NCBI GenBank assembly: GCA_050331335.1
Contig: JBHJGY010000016.1
Location: forward strand, 1-49,279
Length of the DNA stretch: 49,279 nucleotides
Reading direction: 5' to 3'
Source: Thermohalobaculum sp050331335
Lineage (GTDB): Bacteria > Pseudomonadota > Alphaproteobacteria > Rhodobacterales > Rhodobacteraceae
Part shown: one piece after another, positions 33,344-42,555 of the stretch
Layout of the letters: each line of letters opens with the position of its first letter
How positions within the stretch are numbered: position 1 is the first letter of the stretch
The notes under the pieces: model-generated
Told to the model about the DNA's origin: nothing
Databases searched by the model: none
The model's input: only the letters and a program-made list of their open reading frames with translations
Made by a program: the position numbers and the translations under genes

Positions 33344-33802
33344 TCATCCGGGCTCAGCCTCGGTGCCATCCTCCAGAATATGGTCCTCCTGCGCGTCTTC
33401 CGGGACCTCCCATTCGGGCACCGTGCGCCCCCGCATCGAGATCCCGGCCGAGTGCACGCTCTCCGGGTCGCCCGAGATCAGCGGATGCCAGTCCGCCAGG
33501 CCCCGGCCCTCATGAAGCCGCCGATAAGCGCAACTCCGCGGCAGCCAGGGCGCCACCTCGGGCAGGTTTCCCGGCGAGAGAACCACGCAACCCTCGACGA
33601 GCTGCTTGCGCAGCGCATAGTTTCCGCAGCGACAGGTCGCATCGTCGAACAAACGGCAGCCGATATCGGTGTAGTGCACCCGACCCGTTTCGACATCCTC
33701 GAGTTTCAGCACGCAGCACCGGCCGCAACCGTCGCACAGCGCCTCCCACTCCGCTGTCGTCATTTTTGCCAGCGGCACGCGCTCCCAAAACCGGTGTCTC
33801 AT
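33344..33802 (-). CDS. YcgN/YkgJ family cysteine-cluster protein (UPF0260)
   Basis: 152 residues. The N-terminal MRHRFWERVPLAKMTTAEWEALC leads to a cysteine-rich centre, CDGCGRCC, then CRLFDDATCRCGNY and CAYR, the signature of the YkgJ/YcgN zinc- or iron-cluster family. The molecular function is unknown. The ATG at 33802 overlaps the stop of the upstream transporter gene (ATGA); longer in-frame starts would lie inside that gene. Confidence 0.9.
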   Translation of the reverse strand: MRHRFWERVPLAKMTTAEWEALCDGCGRCCVLKLEDVETGRVHYTDIGCRLFDDATCRCGNYALRKQLVEGCVVLSPGNLPEVAPWLPRSCAYRRLHEGRGLADWHPLISGDPESVHSAGISMRGRTVPEWEVPEDAQEDHILEDGTEAEPG

Positions 33803-35166
33803 CCGATCGGCCCCCGGGGCCATAGCCACAGAGCGATCCGCCCCAGTGGCGTCTCCGGAGCGTAGCGCGCCACGAGAAAGGCCATCGGCAACGCCGTTAG
33901 GGTGACCGCGGTAAGCACGGCCGGCGTCGAGAGCCCCAGTGCGATGAAAACCGCGACGAGCGCAGCGGAGCCGACCATAAGGCTCGCGTCGACCACATTG
34001 GAGCAAGCGATGAACTGCGCGCGCCGCTCGTCGGGGCTCTCCGCCTGCAACACCGTGTTGAGCGGGGTCACGTATATTCCGGCAAAAGCGGCGAGAAGCA
34101 CGAAATCGATGAGGATCCGCCAGCCCGTGAAGGTCGCGAAGAACTCCGCACGTGAGAGCAGGGCGGCCCCCTCCACAGGCGGCGGCGGCGTGGCGATATA
34201 GAGTTCGACCGCCATGATCGCGAGGCCCAGCGCGCCGATCGGCGGCAGGCTGACGTTCACTTTGCCGTGGGTCAGGCGCTCGGTGGCGACCGCGCCGAGC
34301 GCAACGCCGATCGAGAAGCCTGCCAAGAGGATCGTCAAAACGGTCTCGTCGACGCCCAGCGCCTCCTTCGCGTAGGAGGGCAAGAGCGAGAAGAACGTGG
34401 CCCCAAGGAACCAGAACCACGAGATCGCCATGATCGCACGGAAGGCTGGCTTGTTCTGCCGGCAGTTTCGGATGAGCTGCCAGATCGCGCGGGGGAAGAC
34501 CCAATCGACCGGGCGGCGCTCCGTTGTGATCGGCGGCGCCGTCGGGGTGAAAAGGCTGGTGATGAACCCGATGATGGCCACGCCGACCACCACGCAGGAT
34601 ACGATAAACACCCCGTTCTCCGTCAGGATCAATTCGTTGCCGATGATCGTGCCGAAAATGATCGCGAGGAAGGTGGCACCCTGCACCAAGCCGTTGCCGC
34701 CCACCAGCTCAGAGCGGTGAAGATACTGCGCCAGCACCGAATACTTTATCGGCGCAAACATGGCAGATTGGGCTCCCATCAGGAAAAGAACGAAGTACAG
34801 GAACACGACATTCTGAGTGTAATAGCCCACGACCGCCAGGCACATGACCACGATTTCCCAGGCTTTCACCCAGCGCATCATCACCGCTTTGTCGATCCGG
34901 TCGGCGATCTGACCCGCCGTCGGCGTAACCACGGCGAATGGCAAGATGAACAGCCCGGAGGCAATCACGCCCAGAAGCGCGATCGACATCTCGAGATCTT
35001 GCGCCAGCCGATAGGTGATGAGCGCGACAAACGCTTTTTGGTACACTTGGTCGTTGAAGGCGCCGGTGAAGCCCACCAAAAAGAGCGGTAGGAACCGTCG
35101 CCGTCTCAAGAGCGCGAACTGGTTGGGCGCTGGGGCGTCGGTCGGCGAGGCGGGGGTGTCTGACAT
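33799..35166 (-). CDS. MFS transporter, lysophospholipid transporter LplT-like
   Basis: 455 residues, about 12 hydrophobic helices, a major facilitator. It resembles the LplT half of the LplT-Aas phospholipid repair system: LPLFLVGFTGAFNDQVYQKAFVAL at the start, MGAQSAMFAPIKYSVLAQYL, and GIYVTPLNTVLQAESPDERRA, each a recurrent motif in that group. No Aas acyltransferase is fused or adjacent, so it may be a stand-alone LplT-like exchanger or flippase (inference). The ATG gives MSDTPASP. The stop overlaps ycgN. Confidence 0.85.
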   Translation of the reverse strand: MSDTPASPTDAPAPNQFALLRRRRFLPLFLVGFTGAFNDQVYQKAFVALITYRLAQDLEMSIALLGVIASGLFILPFAVVTPTAGQIADRIDKAVMMRWVKAWEIVVMCLAVVGYYTQNVVFLYFVLFLMGAQSAMFAPIKYSVLAQYLHRSELVGGNGLVQGATFLAIIFGTIIGNELILTENGVFIVSCVVVGVAIIGFITSLFTPTAPPITTERRPVDWVFPRAIWQLIRNCRQNKPAFRAIMAISWFWFLGATFFSLLPSYAKEALGVDETVLTILLAGFSIGVALGAVATERLTHGKVNVSLPPIGALGLAIMAVELYIATPPPPVEGAALLSRAEFFATFTGWRILIDFVLLAAFAGIYVTPLNTVLQAESPDERRAQFIACSNVVDASLMVGSAALVAVFIALGLSTPAVLTAVTLTALPMAFLVARYAPETPLGRIALWLWPRGPIG

Positions 35167-35253
35167 GGGTCCTCCCGGAAGTGGCCGGATGTGACCCTAG
35201 CATGGTCAGCCGCCGTGACGGGAAGGGTATTGCGCCTTTCGGGGGAGCGGGCA

Positions 35254-36159
35254 ATGGCGGTTTTGGGCAGGCGGGCACGGCTCGGCATGGCGGCGCTGGC
35301 TGCGGCTGTTGCGCTCGTCGCTGCGGTGGAGACCATGGGTCCGGCCGGCGGCGCGCCGGAGGCGATCCCACAGGTCTTCGTTTGGGCAGAGGCGGCGCGG
35401 GCGATTGCCGAGCGCCCGAGGCCGGCGGGGGCGCCAGCGATCCTTTTTATCGGCAACTCCCACAGCTATCTCCATGACGTGCCGGCTCAGGTGGCGCACC
35501 TCATCGCCAGCCTCGGGCGCCCCATGCCGGTGGCCGCCCTGGTGGCCGCGCCTGGGATTGCCTTGACGGAGCCCGCGCAGGATCCGGGCATCGTCGCGCT
35601 TTTGCGGGAAGGCCGCTGGGACTGGGTGGTGCTCCAGGAGCGCAGCTACGAAACCTTGCTCATCCCAGGCCGGGCGCATTCGGACGCCGCCTTCAACAAA
35701 CTCGCAGCGGCCGCCACCGAAGGCGGTGCTGAACTGCTGGTGACGGGCACCTGGGCGATGGGCACGGGGGGAGATATCTACCGCCTCGGTGCGACGAACA
35801 GCTTCAGAGGCCCGGCAAACCCGGCCCAGATGACAGCGATGGTCAGCACAGCCTTGCGGGCGACGGCCGAGCGGATCGGGGCGACCTTCGTCCCCGTCGG
35901 CGAGGTCTGGGCGGCGATTGAGGCCGCGCAGCCTGGTCTCCCCCTGCGCCACCCGGATCTGATCCATTCTGCGCCGGCCGGGGCCTATCTCTCAGCGCTG
36001 CTACACGCCGCAGTGCTCACCGGTTGCGCGCCCACCGAGATGGCATGGGCCCCACCGACCGTGCCGCCCCAGATGGCGCGCCGCATTCGGCGGGCCGCAC
36101 GCGATGCGTTGGGGCTCACCCGGACCTGCCAAGCACCCGTGCGAGGATCGCCTCGTTGA
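35254..36159 (+). CDS. SGNH/GDSL-type hydrolase, exported or membrane-anchored
   Basis: About 301 residues. The N-terminal hydrophobic stretch (RLGMAALAAAVALVAAV) is an uncleaved or cleaved export signal. The hydrolase domain has the nucleophile Ser69 in LFIGNSHSYLHD, WVVLQERSYE, TGTW, and the Asp-x-x-His element DLIHSAPAGAYLSA near the end. The ATG at 35254 has GGGGGAG upstream; a GTG at 35191 is possible but weaker. The last 44 bases overlap the end of the convergent lytic transglycosylase. The substrate is unknown; acetyl groups on envelope glycans are plausible for this superfamily. Confidence 0.8.
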   Translation: MAVLGRRARLGMAALAAAVALVAAVETMGPAGGAPEAIPQVFVWAEAARAIAERPRPAGAPAILFIGNSHSYLHDVPAQVAHLIASLGRPMPVAALVAAPGIALTEPAQDPGIVALLREGRWDWVVLQERSYETLLIPGRAHSDAAFNKLAAAATEGGAELLVTGTWAMGTGGDIYRLGATNSFRGPANPAQMTAMVSTALRATAERIGATFVPVGEVWAAIEAAQPGLPLRHPDLIHSAPAGAYLSALLHAAVLTGCAPTEMAWAPPTVPPQMARRIRRAARDALGLTRTCQAPVRGSPR

Positions 36160-37510
36160 CGTAACCGTCTGGGATCAACCCCTCGGCCGCCTGGAATGCC
36201 CGCAGTGCCGCCCGCGTTTTCGGCCCGACGCGACCATCGATCCCGCCGGTGTCGAAGCCCTGGGCCGTCAGGCTTTCCTGCAGCGCAATCTTCTCGTCTC
36301 GGCTGAGCGGGCGGTCGCCGCGCGGCCAGTCGAGCCCGCTTGTGCCGAGCCCGCGGCCGCCGACCTCCTGAGCGAGCAGCGAAATCGCCAAGGCGTAAGA
36401 GGTCGCGTTGTTGTAGCGTTTGATCACCTGGAAATTGGGGTAGACCAGCCAGGCCGGCCCCCCGGCGCCGGCGGGCACGAGAAGCCCCGCCTGGCCGCTG
36501 CCGAGCGCGGCGCCGTCGACAGCCGTCACCCCAAGCGCGGCCCAGTCTGCAACCGACTTGACCGTGCGCTGATCGGCGAGCGCATAGTCGAAGCCTTGAG
36601 GCAGCCGAACGCGGCGCACCGCAGGCTCGCCGGTCCGCCACCCGCTCTCCGAGAAGAACCGCGCGGTCGAGGCCAGGGCATCCGTTGGATCCTCGCCCCA
36701 GATATTGCGACGGCCGTCGCCGTCGAAATCAACCGCGAACTTCAGATAGTTCGTCGGGAGGAGTTGGGTGTGGCCCATCGCCCCCGCCCAGGAGCCGCGC
36801 ATGACCGGGACAGTGACTTCTCCGGCTTCCAAAATCTCGAGGGCTGCCAGCACCTCGGCCTCGAAGAAGTCCCGCCGACGCCCGTCGAAGGCGAGGGTGG
36901 CGACGCCGACCATGACCGGCGTGTCGCCGCGAACCGCCCCATAGGCGCTCTCAAGCCCCCAGACTGCCACAAGGGTGGCGCCCGAGACCCCATAGCGCGC
37001 TTCGATCGCCGCCAGCGTCTCCGCCCTCGCGCGGGCGTTTCGGCGGCCATTGGCGATCCGGTTCTCGGAGACCGCGCTGTCGAGATAGGTCCAGATCCGC
37101 CGGGTGAATTCCGGTTGGGAGCGGTCTAGGCGGATGATGCTCAGGTCGGGCTCGACCCCGCGAAAGGCCGCATCGAACATGCCATCGGACACGCCACGGG
37201 CCCGGGCGCGCGGGCGCATCGCTTCCCGCCAGTCGGCAAAGGCCTGGGGCGAGGACGGGGCGGAGGACTGCGCGGAGGACTGCGCGGAGGACTGGGGCAG
37301 GGGTGTCCTTGGAGCGGGGGCGGGAGCGCCCCGGTCGGTGGGAGCGGCGACCGGCAGCGGCCCGGAGGCCGGCGCCTCCGCCTGGACCTCGGCGGGCCGC
37401 TCTGGCGGCACGGGTGCGGCGCTTTGGGCGCAAGCGGAACTGGTAAGGGCCAGCGCGACCGCCGCTGCGGAAAGCGGGGCCGCAGCGCGGATCCGACCGA
37501 AATGACGCAT
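36116..37510 (-). CDS. MltB-type lytic murein transglycosylase with peptidoglycan-binding domain
   Basis: 464 residues. It has a signal peptide (to about 28, ACAQSAA) and a Pro/Ala/Ser-rich linker containing QSSA repeats. The SLT_2 lytic transglycosylase domain (about 90-380) carries the catalytic Glu in VWGLESAYGAVRG, plus GAMGHTQLLPTNY and NNATSYALA. A C-terminal PG-binding type 1 domain (about 400-460) has LQESLTAQGFDTGGIDGRVG. It cleaves glycan strands to 1,6-anhydromuramyl products in the periplasm. The linker repeat comes from three 12-base tandem copies, so its length may vary between strains. Confidence 0.93.
   Translation of the reverse strand: MRHFGRIRAAAPLSAAAVALALTSSACAQSAAPVPPERPAEVQAEAPASGPLPVAAPTDRGAPAPAPRTPLPQSSAQSSAQSSAPSSPQAFADWREAMRPRARARGVSDGMFDAAFRGVEPDLSIIRLDRSQPEFTRRIWTYLDSAVSENRIANGRRNARARAETLAAIEARYGVSGATLVAVWGLESAYGAVRGDTPVMVGVATLAFDGRRRDFFEAEVLAALEILEAGEVTVPVMRGSWAGAMGHTQLLPTNYLKFAVDFDGDGRRNIWGEDPTDALASTARFFSESGWRTGEPAVRRVRLPQGFDYALADQRTVKSVADWAALGVTAVDGAALGSGQAGLLVPAGAGGPAWLVYPNFQVIKRYNNATSYALAISLLAQEVGGRGLGTSGLDWPRGDRPLSRDEKIALQESLTAQGFDTGGIDGRVGPKTRAALRAFQAAEGLIPDGYVNEAILARVLGRSG
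37260..37295. repeat. Three tandem copies of a 12-base unit within the transglycosylase gene
   Basis: GCGGAGGACTGC at 37260 and 37272 and GCGGAGGACTGG at 37284. On the minus strand it encodes the QSSA repeats of the linker between signal peptide and catalytic domain. The length is a multiple of three, so changes in copy number stay in frame. Confidence 0.9.
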
Positions 37511-37550
37511 GACCTGGGAGCCTTCTGTCCGGTGACGGGATAAACGGAGT

Positions 37551-38477
37551 TTACGCCGAAGCGTCCGAGCCGTCGAGCCGAGCGATACGGGTTACCGCGC
37601 CGCCGCCGCGCTCGGCAATGCGCGCGCGCGCCTCGGCGAGCGGCTCCTCAGCCACGGCCATGTGGAAGATGTTGGCATGCAGAAAACGCTCCGGCGAGAG
37701 CATGATCCCCACATGGCCCGTCCAGAAGACAAGATCGCCGCGAACAAGTTCCGCCTCCGCAGCCACGCCCATGCCAAGCGCCGCTTCCTGCATGTCGCTG
37801 TCGCGCGGACAGGTCCTCCCGGCCGCTTGCAGCGCGATCTGCACGAGGCCGGAGCAGTCGAGCCCCAGGGTCGAGCGCCCCCCCCAAAGATAGGGGACCC
37901 CACGGAGCGCTTCGGCCGACGCTACCCAGTCCACCCGCTCATCGAGCGGCGCCAAATGGGTCTGAGGCACCCAGCCGCCCGCCGCGAGCTGGGCAAAGCC
38001 ATCGCGGATTTGCCCCACCGCGAGCCGAGCGCCCATGGGCAGGGCAGCGCCCGGACGGTGCTTGACCGAGGGCTCCGGATAGACATGGGTCGAGAGGGTC
38101 GCCACGCGATGTGTCGGCGCCACGCCGCCGCCCACCGCCTCAGGCGTATCCAGACAGCTGCGCGGCACATGGCCCACATAGCCGTCGTGCGCGCATTGGC
38201 CCCAAGCCCAGAGCCCGTCTGCCTCCAGCACGTCGAACCGCTCGCCGAAAAGCAGCTGTGACGTCATCTCCGCGGTGCCGCTCGGGACCGATGTGACCGG
38301 CGCCGTAGCGACGCAGACCGTCATCGGCCGCGGCACGGCGAACCGGTCTGCCGTGACCCTGCCCTCGAGCCCAGTCGCCGCGAGATCAGGGCGCGCCAGC
38401 GTGACCCGCGGATCGAGATCTCCAGCCGCCCCCTCGGCGCCCGTCCCCGCCTTCTTACCTTTGCGGGCCGGGCTCAT
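37551..38477 (-). CDS. NlpC/P60 family peptidase with SH3-like domains
   Basis: 308 residues. The first 50 residues are basic and polar. SH3_3-like repeats (about 70-190) include LLFGERFDVLEADGLWAWGQC and GYVGHVPRSCL. The C-terminal NlpC/P60 domain has GVPYLWGGRSTLGLDCSGLVQ with catalytic Cys, then DLVFWTGHVGIML with His. It probably cleaves peptide stems of peptidoglycan between D-Glu and diaminopimelate. There is no clear signal peptide, so export is uncertain, or the protein works on recycled muropeptides. The ATG overlaps the aminopeptidase stop, so the two are coupled. Confidence 0.92.
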   Translation of the reverse strand: MSPARKGKKAGTGAEGAAGDLDPRVTLARPDLAATGLEGRVTADRFAVPRPMTVCVATAPVTSVPSGTAEMTSQLLFGERFDVLEADGLWAWGQCAHDGYVGHVPRSCLDTPEAVGGGVAPTHRVATLSTHVYPEPSVKHRPGAALPMGARLAVGQIRDGFAQLAAGGWVPQTHLAPLDERVDWVASAEALRGVPYLWGGRSTLGLDCSGLVQIALQAAGRTCPRDSDMQEAALGMGVAAEAELVRGDLVFWTGHVGIMLSPERFLHANIFHMAVAEEPLAEARARIAERGGGAVTRIARLDGSDASA

Positions 38478-39883
38478 GTGCCGTAGCGTCCTTCGAGAAC
38501 CGCAAGGCAAGCCCGAGCGGCTTGGCACTCACCCCCGGTCGGGCGCCCCGGGCGGTCGGACTGCGACCAGCCGTAGAGATCGAAATGGGCCCAGGCACCC
38601 TCCCCAACGAAACGGCGCAGGAACAGCGCGGCGGTCACCGCTCCGGCCATCCCCCCGCTGGGCGCATTGTCGAGATCGGCGATCTTCGGCTCGATCAGGC
38701 GCTCATAGCCGGGCCACAGCGGCAACCGCCAAACCGGGTCTGCAACGCGGCCCCCTGCCGCTGCGAGTTCCGCTGCGAGCACCTCGTCATCGGTGAACAG
38801 CGCCGGCAACTCGGGACCCAACGCGACCCGCGCCGCACCGGTGAGCGTGGCCATATCCAGGATCACCTGCGGCGCGTCCTCCGCGGCGAGGGTCAACGCA
38901 TCGGCGAGCGCCAGCCGGCCCTCCGCGTCGGTGTTGCTGACCTGAACCGTCAGCCCGTTGCGCGCGCGCAGCACATCCCCCGGCCGCATCGCCGAACCCG
39001 AGACCGCGTTCTCCACAGCCGGGATCAGCACCCGCAGCCGCAGCTTCAACCCGAGAGCCATGACCATATGAGCCAGGCCCAGCACAGTCGCGGCGCCGCC
39101 CATATCCTTCTTCATCAGCGCCATGCCAGCGGCGGTCTTCAGGTCGAGGCCGCCGGTATCGAAGCAAACCCCCTTACCAACCAGGGCGATCGGCGGCGCC
39201 TCGGGCGCGCCCCAGCGAAGATCGATCAGCCGCGGCGGGCGGGCCGACGCCCGGCCGACGGCATGGATCAAGGGAAGATTTGCCTCGAGCAGCCCCGCGC
39301 CTTCGGTGACCGTGATCTCCGCCCCATGACGCTCCGCGATCTTACGGGCAGCCGCCTCCAGCTCGTCTGGCCCCATGTCGTTGGCCGGCGTGTTGATCAG
39401 ATCGCGGGTGATGTACACCCCTTCGGCAACGACCCCGAGCCTGTGGCCATCGACCCCGTTGGGCGCGAGCAAGTGGGCCTCTGCCGCGCTCTCTCCCCGC
39501 TTGTAGCGATCGAACCGGTAGCGGGCGAGAAGCCAGCCCAGGGCAAACGCATCCGCCTCGTCCGGGGCAAGCTCGGCCTCGAGCCGATAGGTGCCCGCCG
39601 GAGCGGCCTGGGCGAACTGGCCCGCCGGGAAGAGTTCTCGCCGCCGGCGCACGGGGTCGCCCCAACCGAGGAGGACCCGGGCCATCCGGCCGTCTTGGTC
39701 GGGCAGCGACACCCATTGCCCGAGCCGACCCTCAAAGCCCTGTGCCCGCGCCCAGGCGGCCTGCGCCTCCGGCAGACCGGCGAGTGCCGGAGTGAGTTCG
39801 TCGCGCGGGACGAGCGAGATCGGCACCGGCGCGCCCTCCGCCGGCTCTGCCCCTAACCCCTCGCCGCTGCGATCGTCAGTCAT
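38474..39883 (-). CDS. Leucyl aminopeptidase family (M17) protein
   Basis: 469 residues of family M17. It removes N-terminal residues from peptides, using two metal ions. The catalytic domain shows VGKGVCFDTGGLDLK with the Lys and metal Asp, MKKDMGGAA, and the signature NTDAEGRLALADAL containing the second Asp and Glu. The N-terminal part has VPISLVPRDELTPALAGLP and a helical region. The start at 39883 follows AAGAGGG; the frame upstream to 39967 is not used. It is transcribed ahead of the NlpC/P60 gene, with overlapping ATGA, suggesting peptide recycling from the wall (inference). Confidence 0.93.
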   Translation of the reverse strand: MTDDRSGEGLGAEPAEGAPVPISLVPRDELTPALAGLPEAQAAWARAQGFEGRLGQWVSLPDQDGRMARVLLGWGDPVRRRRELFPAGQFAQAAPAGTYRLEAELAPDEADAFALGWLLARYRFDRYKRGESAAEAHLLAPNGVDGHRLGVVAEGVYITRDLINTPANDMGPDELEAAARKIAERHGAEITVTEGAGLLEANLPLIHAVGRASARPPRLIDLRWGAPEAPPIALVGKGVCFDTGGLDLKTAAGMALMKKDMGGAATVLGLAHMVMALGLKLRLRVLIPAVENAVSGSAMRPGDVLRARNGLTVQVSNTDAEGRLALADALTLAAEDAPQVILDMATLTGAARVALGPELPALFTDDEVLAAELAAAGGRVADPVWRLPLWPGYERLIEPKIADLDNAPSGGMAGAVTAALFLRRFVGEGAWAHFDLYGWSQSDRPGRPTGGECQAARACLAVLEGRYGT

Positions 39884-40161
39884 GCCGCACCCTCTTCCGC
39901 TGGCCCGCCAGCCCCATCGGCCGAATTTGCCGAGCCGACAGCCTAATCGCCGCGGGTTAACTTGCAAGCACCCAAGGGCGGGTAAGGCCCTGCGAAAACC
40001 CGTCCTGCGGTCGCCATCGGCGGTGCTAATTGTGGCAGGCGCGTTCGCACGGCCGTTGCCGACCTGCCATAGTCCAAAACAACCTTATGATGCTGGAGCC
40101 TCGCGAATAGCTTGCAGGGTTCTCAACCTTCGGTAGATCGCGCATCATTCCAGGCTAAGTG

Positions 40162-42210
40162 ATGCCCGATAAGTCCGCGCGACGCCAGCAGCCGCAATCG
40201 TGGGAGCCCGGTTTGGAGCAGGTCAAGAGACAGCCTAGGGTTGAGCGTGCGGTGGGCCGGGCCTATGCCTTGGCCGAGAGCGAGGTCCCGCGTGCCTGGG
40301 AAATTGGCTCCGAGGCTGCAGAATTTCGGGCGGCGCTGCTATCGCTCGGCGGGGCCTTGGCCGGGGCGCTCCCGAACCCGCGCGGCGCCGACCTCGCCGC
40401 CACGGTCCGCGACCTGCAAACCCGCCTTTTCCGCATCGCCATCGTGGGACGTCCTGGCTCCGGCGCGTCGGCGCTCGCGGCCGTTCTCGGGCTGCGGCCC
40501 GGATTGCTGCCCCGGGAGATGCCGGAGAAGTCGGCGATGGTGCTGCGGCTGCATTTCGGGCGCCCGGGCGGACCCCGGACCGGCGGCTTCGCGCATTTTT
40601 TCGATCAGGAGCTTTGGAGCGAGATCCCCCGGGATCCCGGTCGCCTCGCCGGCCCAATGGGGGTGGCGGCCCGTGAGGCGCTTGCGCTGAAGTTGAAGCG
40701 CCATGTCGAGGAGATGCGCACGCGCGCCTTCATGCGCTTCGGCGATGGCTTCACTCCGCTGCTGGGCGAGACCCAGCGAATTGACGAGGTTACGGGGCTC
40801 GGCCTGTGCCGTTATCTGGGGCTCGACCCGGCTGAGAGCGCGAGCCGATCCAATTTGCCGTCGGAGCGGGGGCGGTATGCGGATCTCACCCGCGAAATCG
40901 AACTGTTCCTCGAGCCGGGCCCCTTCGCTCTGCCGGTTTCGCTCGTCGTCACCCCGGGGGTCGACCCGGCCTTTCCGGTGCGCGACGAACGTACTTCGGG
41001 GTGCCTGGCGGATGCGGATCTGTGCATCGCGGTGCTCTCGGGCGACGCGCCTCTTGCCGAAGAAGACCGTCGGTTGATCGAGCGGCTGTTCGAGCGTACC
41101 GGCGGCCGGCTCGTGGTGATGCTCGACTGCTGCGGTGCTGCGACCAACCGTCGGGCAGATCCCCGGATGTTGCACCGAGCGGTTTCGGCCCATTGCGCAA
41201 GGCTCGACCCATCTGCCCCCCCAGCGGTTGCGATCGGCTCGGCCAGCGCGGCTGCGGTGGCGCTGGACCGGCTCGCCATGGCGGAAACCGACGCCGACGC
41301 GCAGGAGGCTCGCCGGGCGATTGCGGCCTCTGGCCTACCTTCGCTGGCTGCGACGATCGGGGAGCGGTTGTTCTGGCAATCCGCCCTGCCGGCGGAGGCG
41401 GCGATCGCCGCCGATCTGGTGGCCGGCGGGCGCCGCGCCCTGGCCTCGCTCGAGCGGGAAATCGCCAATCTGACGAAAAAGTCGACGCCGGCGCCGGACA
41501 CGGAGGAGGGGCAGGCCTGGCAGGCGGATCTGTGCACCCGCCTCAGTCAGATCGAGGCGGAAGCGCGGGGTCTTCTCGAACCTCGGCTCTCCGGCTTGTG
41601 GGCCCAACTGCGCTCCGAAGCGATCAACAACCTGCGCGCGGTCGTTAAAGAAACCGCGGCCGCCGCGCGTGCGGCGGCGGGGTCGCTGCCCCTCTCGGTG
41701 GCGCTGCGATCCGCACTCGAGGACATTTTACGCCGACATCGGAGTGGACTTTCCGAGGCCGTCCAGGATGCCAGAGACCGTATGAGCCGGTTGATCGCTG
41801 AGGTCGGGGCCGAACCGCCACGTGGCCAGGTCGCTGGTGGGCTGCCGATCGATCTGGATGCGGCGCTTGTGCCGCTCGCGGATCTCGACCGCCACGAGGC
41901 TGTGCGCCGGCTCAATATGGGCCTTTCCGGCGGGTCGGAGGAGGGCCAGCGTCAGGCGATGGGACCGGCGCTCGCCGCGCTTGAAAAGGTGGTGGAGCAA
42001 ACGACGCTTGCGCTCAGCATGGCGGTCCGGGAGGCCCTTGCCGCGCATCGCGAGAGCCACGAGGCCGCGCTGGCCGAGCATCAGAACGCGGCCGGGAAGA
42101 GCGGCCGGGTCACGATGCTCGAGGAAGCCCGCGCGGTTTGCCGGCCCTTGATCGACCAGATCGCCGCGTTCAGCCGGACCGCGGAGGCTGCTCTCTCCGA
42201 GAAGCGCTGA
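40162..42210 (+). CDS. Dynamin-like protein with degenerate GTPase motifs
   Basis: 682 residues. The layout is dynamin-like: a G domain (about 85-330) and a long helical stalk to the end. The P-loop reads GRPGSGAS (96-103): Ala102 replaces the Lys of GxxxxGKS. The DxxG motif reads VTPG, without Asp, and the NKxD motif reads MLDCCG. All three key nucleotide contacts are therefore altered, and GTP hydrolysis is doubtful. The G domain is otherwise intact in length. There is no signal peptide or transmembrane segment. The ATG at 40162 follows a GTG; either could be used. Neighbours give no clear functional link; membrane remodelling, as in other bacterial dynamins, is the default guess. Confidence 0.75.
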   Translation: MPDKSARRQQPQSWEPGLEQVKRQPRVERAVGRAYALAESEVPRAWEIGSEAAEFRAALLSLGGALAGALPNPRGADLAATVRDLQTRLFRIAIVGRPGSGASALAAVLGLRPGLLPREMPEKSAMVLRLHFGRPGGPRTGGFAHFFDQELWSEIPRDPGRLAGPMGVAAREALALKLKRHVEEMRTRAFMRFGDGFTPLLGETQRIDEVTGLGLCRYLGLDPAESASRSNLPSERGRYADLTREIELFLEPGPFALPVSLVVTPGVDPAFPVRDERTSGCLADADLCIAVLSGDAPLAEEDRRLIERLFERTGGRLVVMLDCCGAATNRRADPRMLHRAVSAHCARLDPSAPPAVAIGSASAAAVALDRLAMAETDADAQEARRAIAASGLPSLAATIGERLFWQSALPAEAAIAADLVAGGRRALASLEREIANLTKKSTPAPDTEEGQAWQADLCTRLSQIEAEARGLLEPRLSGLWAQLRSEAINNLRAVVKETAAAARAAAGSLPLSVALRSALEDILRRHRSGLSEAVQDARDRMSRLIAEVGAEPPRGQVAGGLPIDLDAALVPLADLDRHEAVRRLNMGLSGGSEEGQRQAMGPALAALEKVVEQTTLALSMAVREALAAHRESHEAALAEHQNAAGKSGRVTMLEEARAVCRPLIDQIAAFSRTAEAALSEKR

Positions 42211-42301
42211 ACCGGACGCGCTCACCCAGCCTGGCCCGGCGCCCGCCAGGCGGCCGGTGAGCCTTGACCCGAGGCGCATGCCGGCGCGGGACCGGACGGG
42301 A

Positions 42302-42349
42302 CGGTCCTGCGGCGGCGCGGTCTTGCGGCGGGGCGGTCCTGGGGCAGGG
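42302..42349. repeat. Three tandem copies of a 16-base unit
   Basis: CGGTCCTGCGGCGGCG, CGGTCTTGCGGCGGGG and CGGTCCTGGGGCAGGG at 42302, 42318 and 42334. Copies differ at a few positions. It is non-coding, in the intergenic gap before the RTX gene. Confidence 0.8.
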
Positions 42350-42519
42350 CAAGCGGGCGCGGCTCATAATGCTTGAACGGCGCCCCGAGAACCCAGCGCA
42401 ACACAACAACCGGCGCCACGGCGGTCTCTGCACCAACTTCATGCGGGATAGCCCGGAAGGCCCCGATCATCGCAATTACAGAACTGCCCTGGTGCCGTGT
42501 GCGAACACAACCCTCAAGT

Positions 42520-42555
42520 TTCAAAATTGCGACTTGAAATTTCATCAATTTTGAA
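42520..42555. promoter_or_regulatory. Composite dyad operator-like element
   Basis: Outer arms TTCAAAATTG (42520-42529) and CAATTTTGAA (42546-42555) are exact reverse complements. Between them lies TGAAATTTCA (42535-42544), itself a perfect palindrome. The element overlaps the likely promoter of the RTX-type gene, so binding of a dimeric or tetrameric repressor or activator is a fair guess. It stands out in a high-GC background. Confidence 0.7.

Noticed and set aside
38522..39856. 444-codon frame antisense to the M17 aminopeptidase
   Set aside because: No recognisable motif; the aminopeptidase on the other strand is unambiguous.
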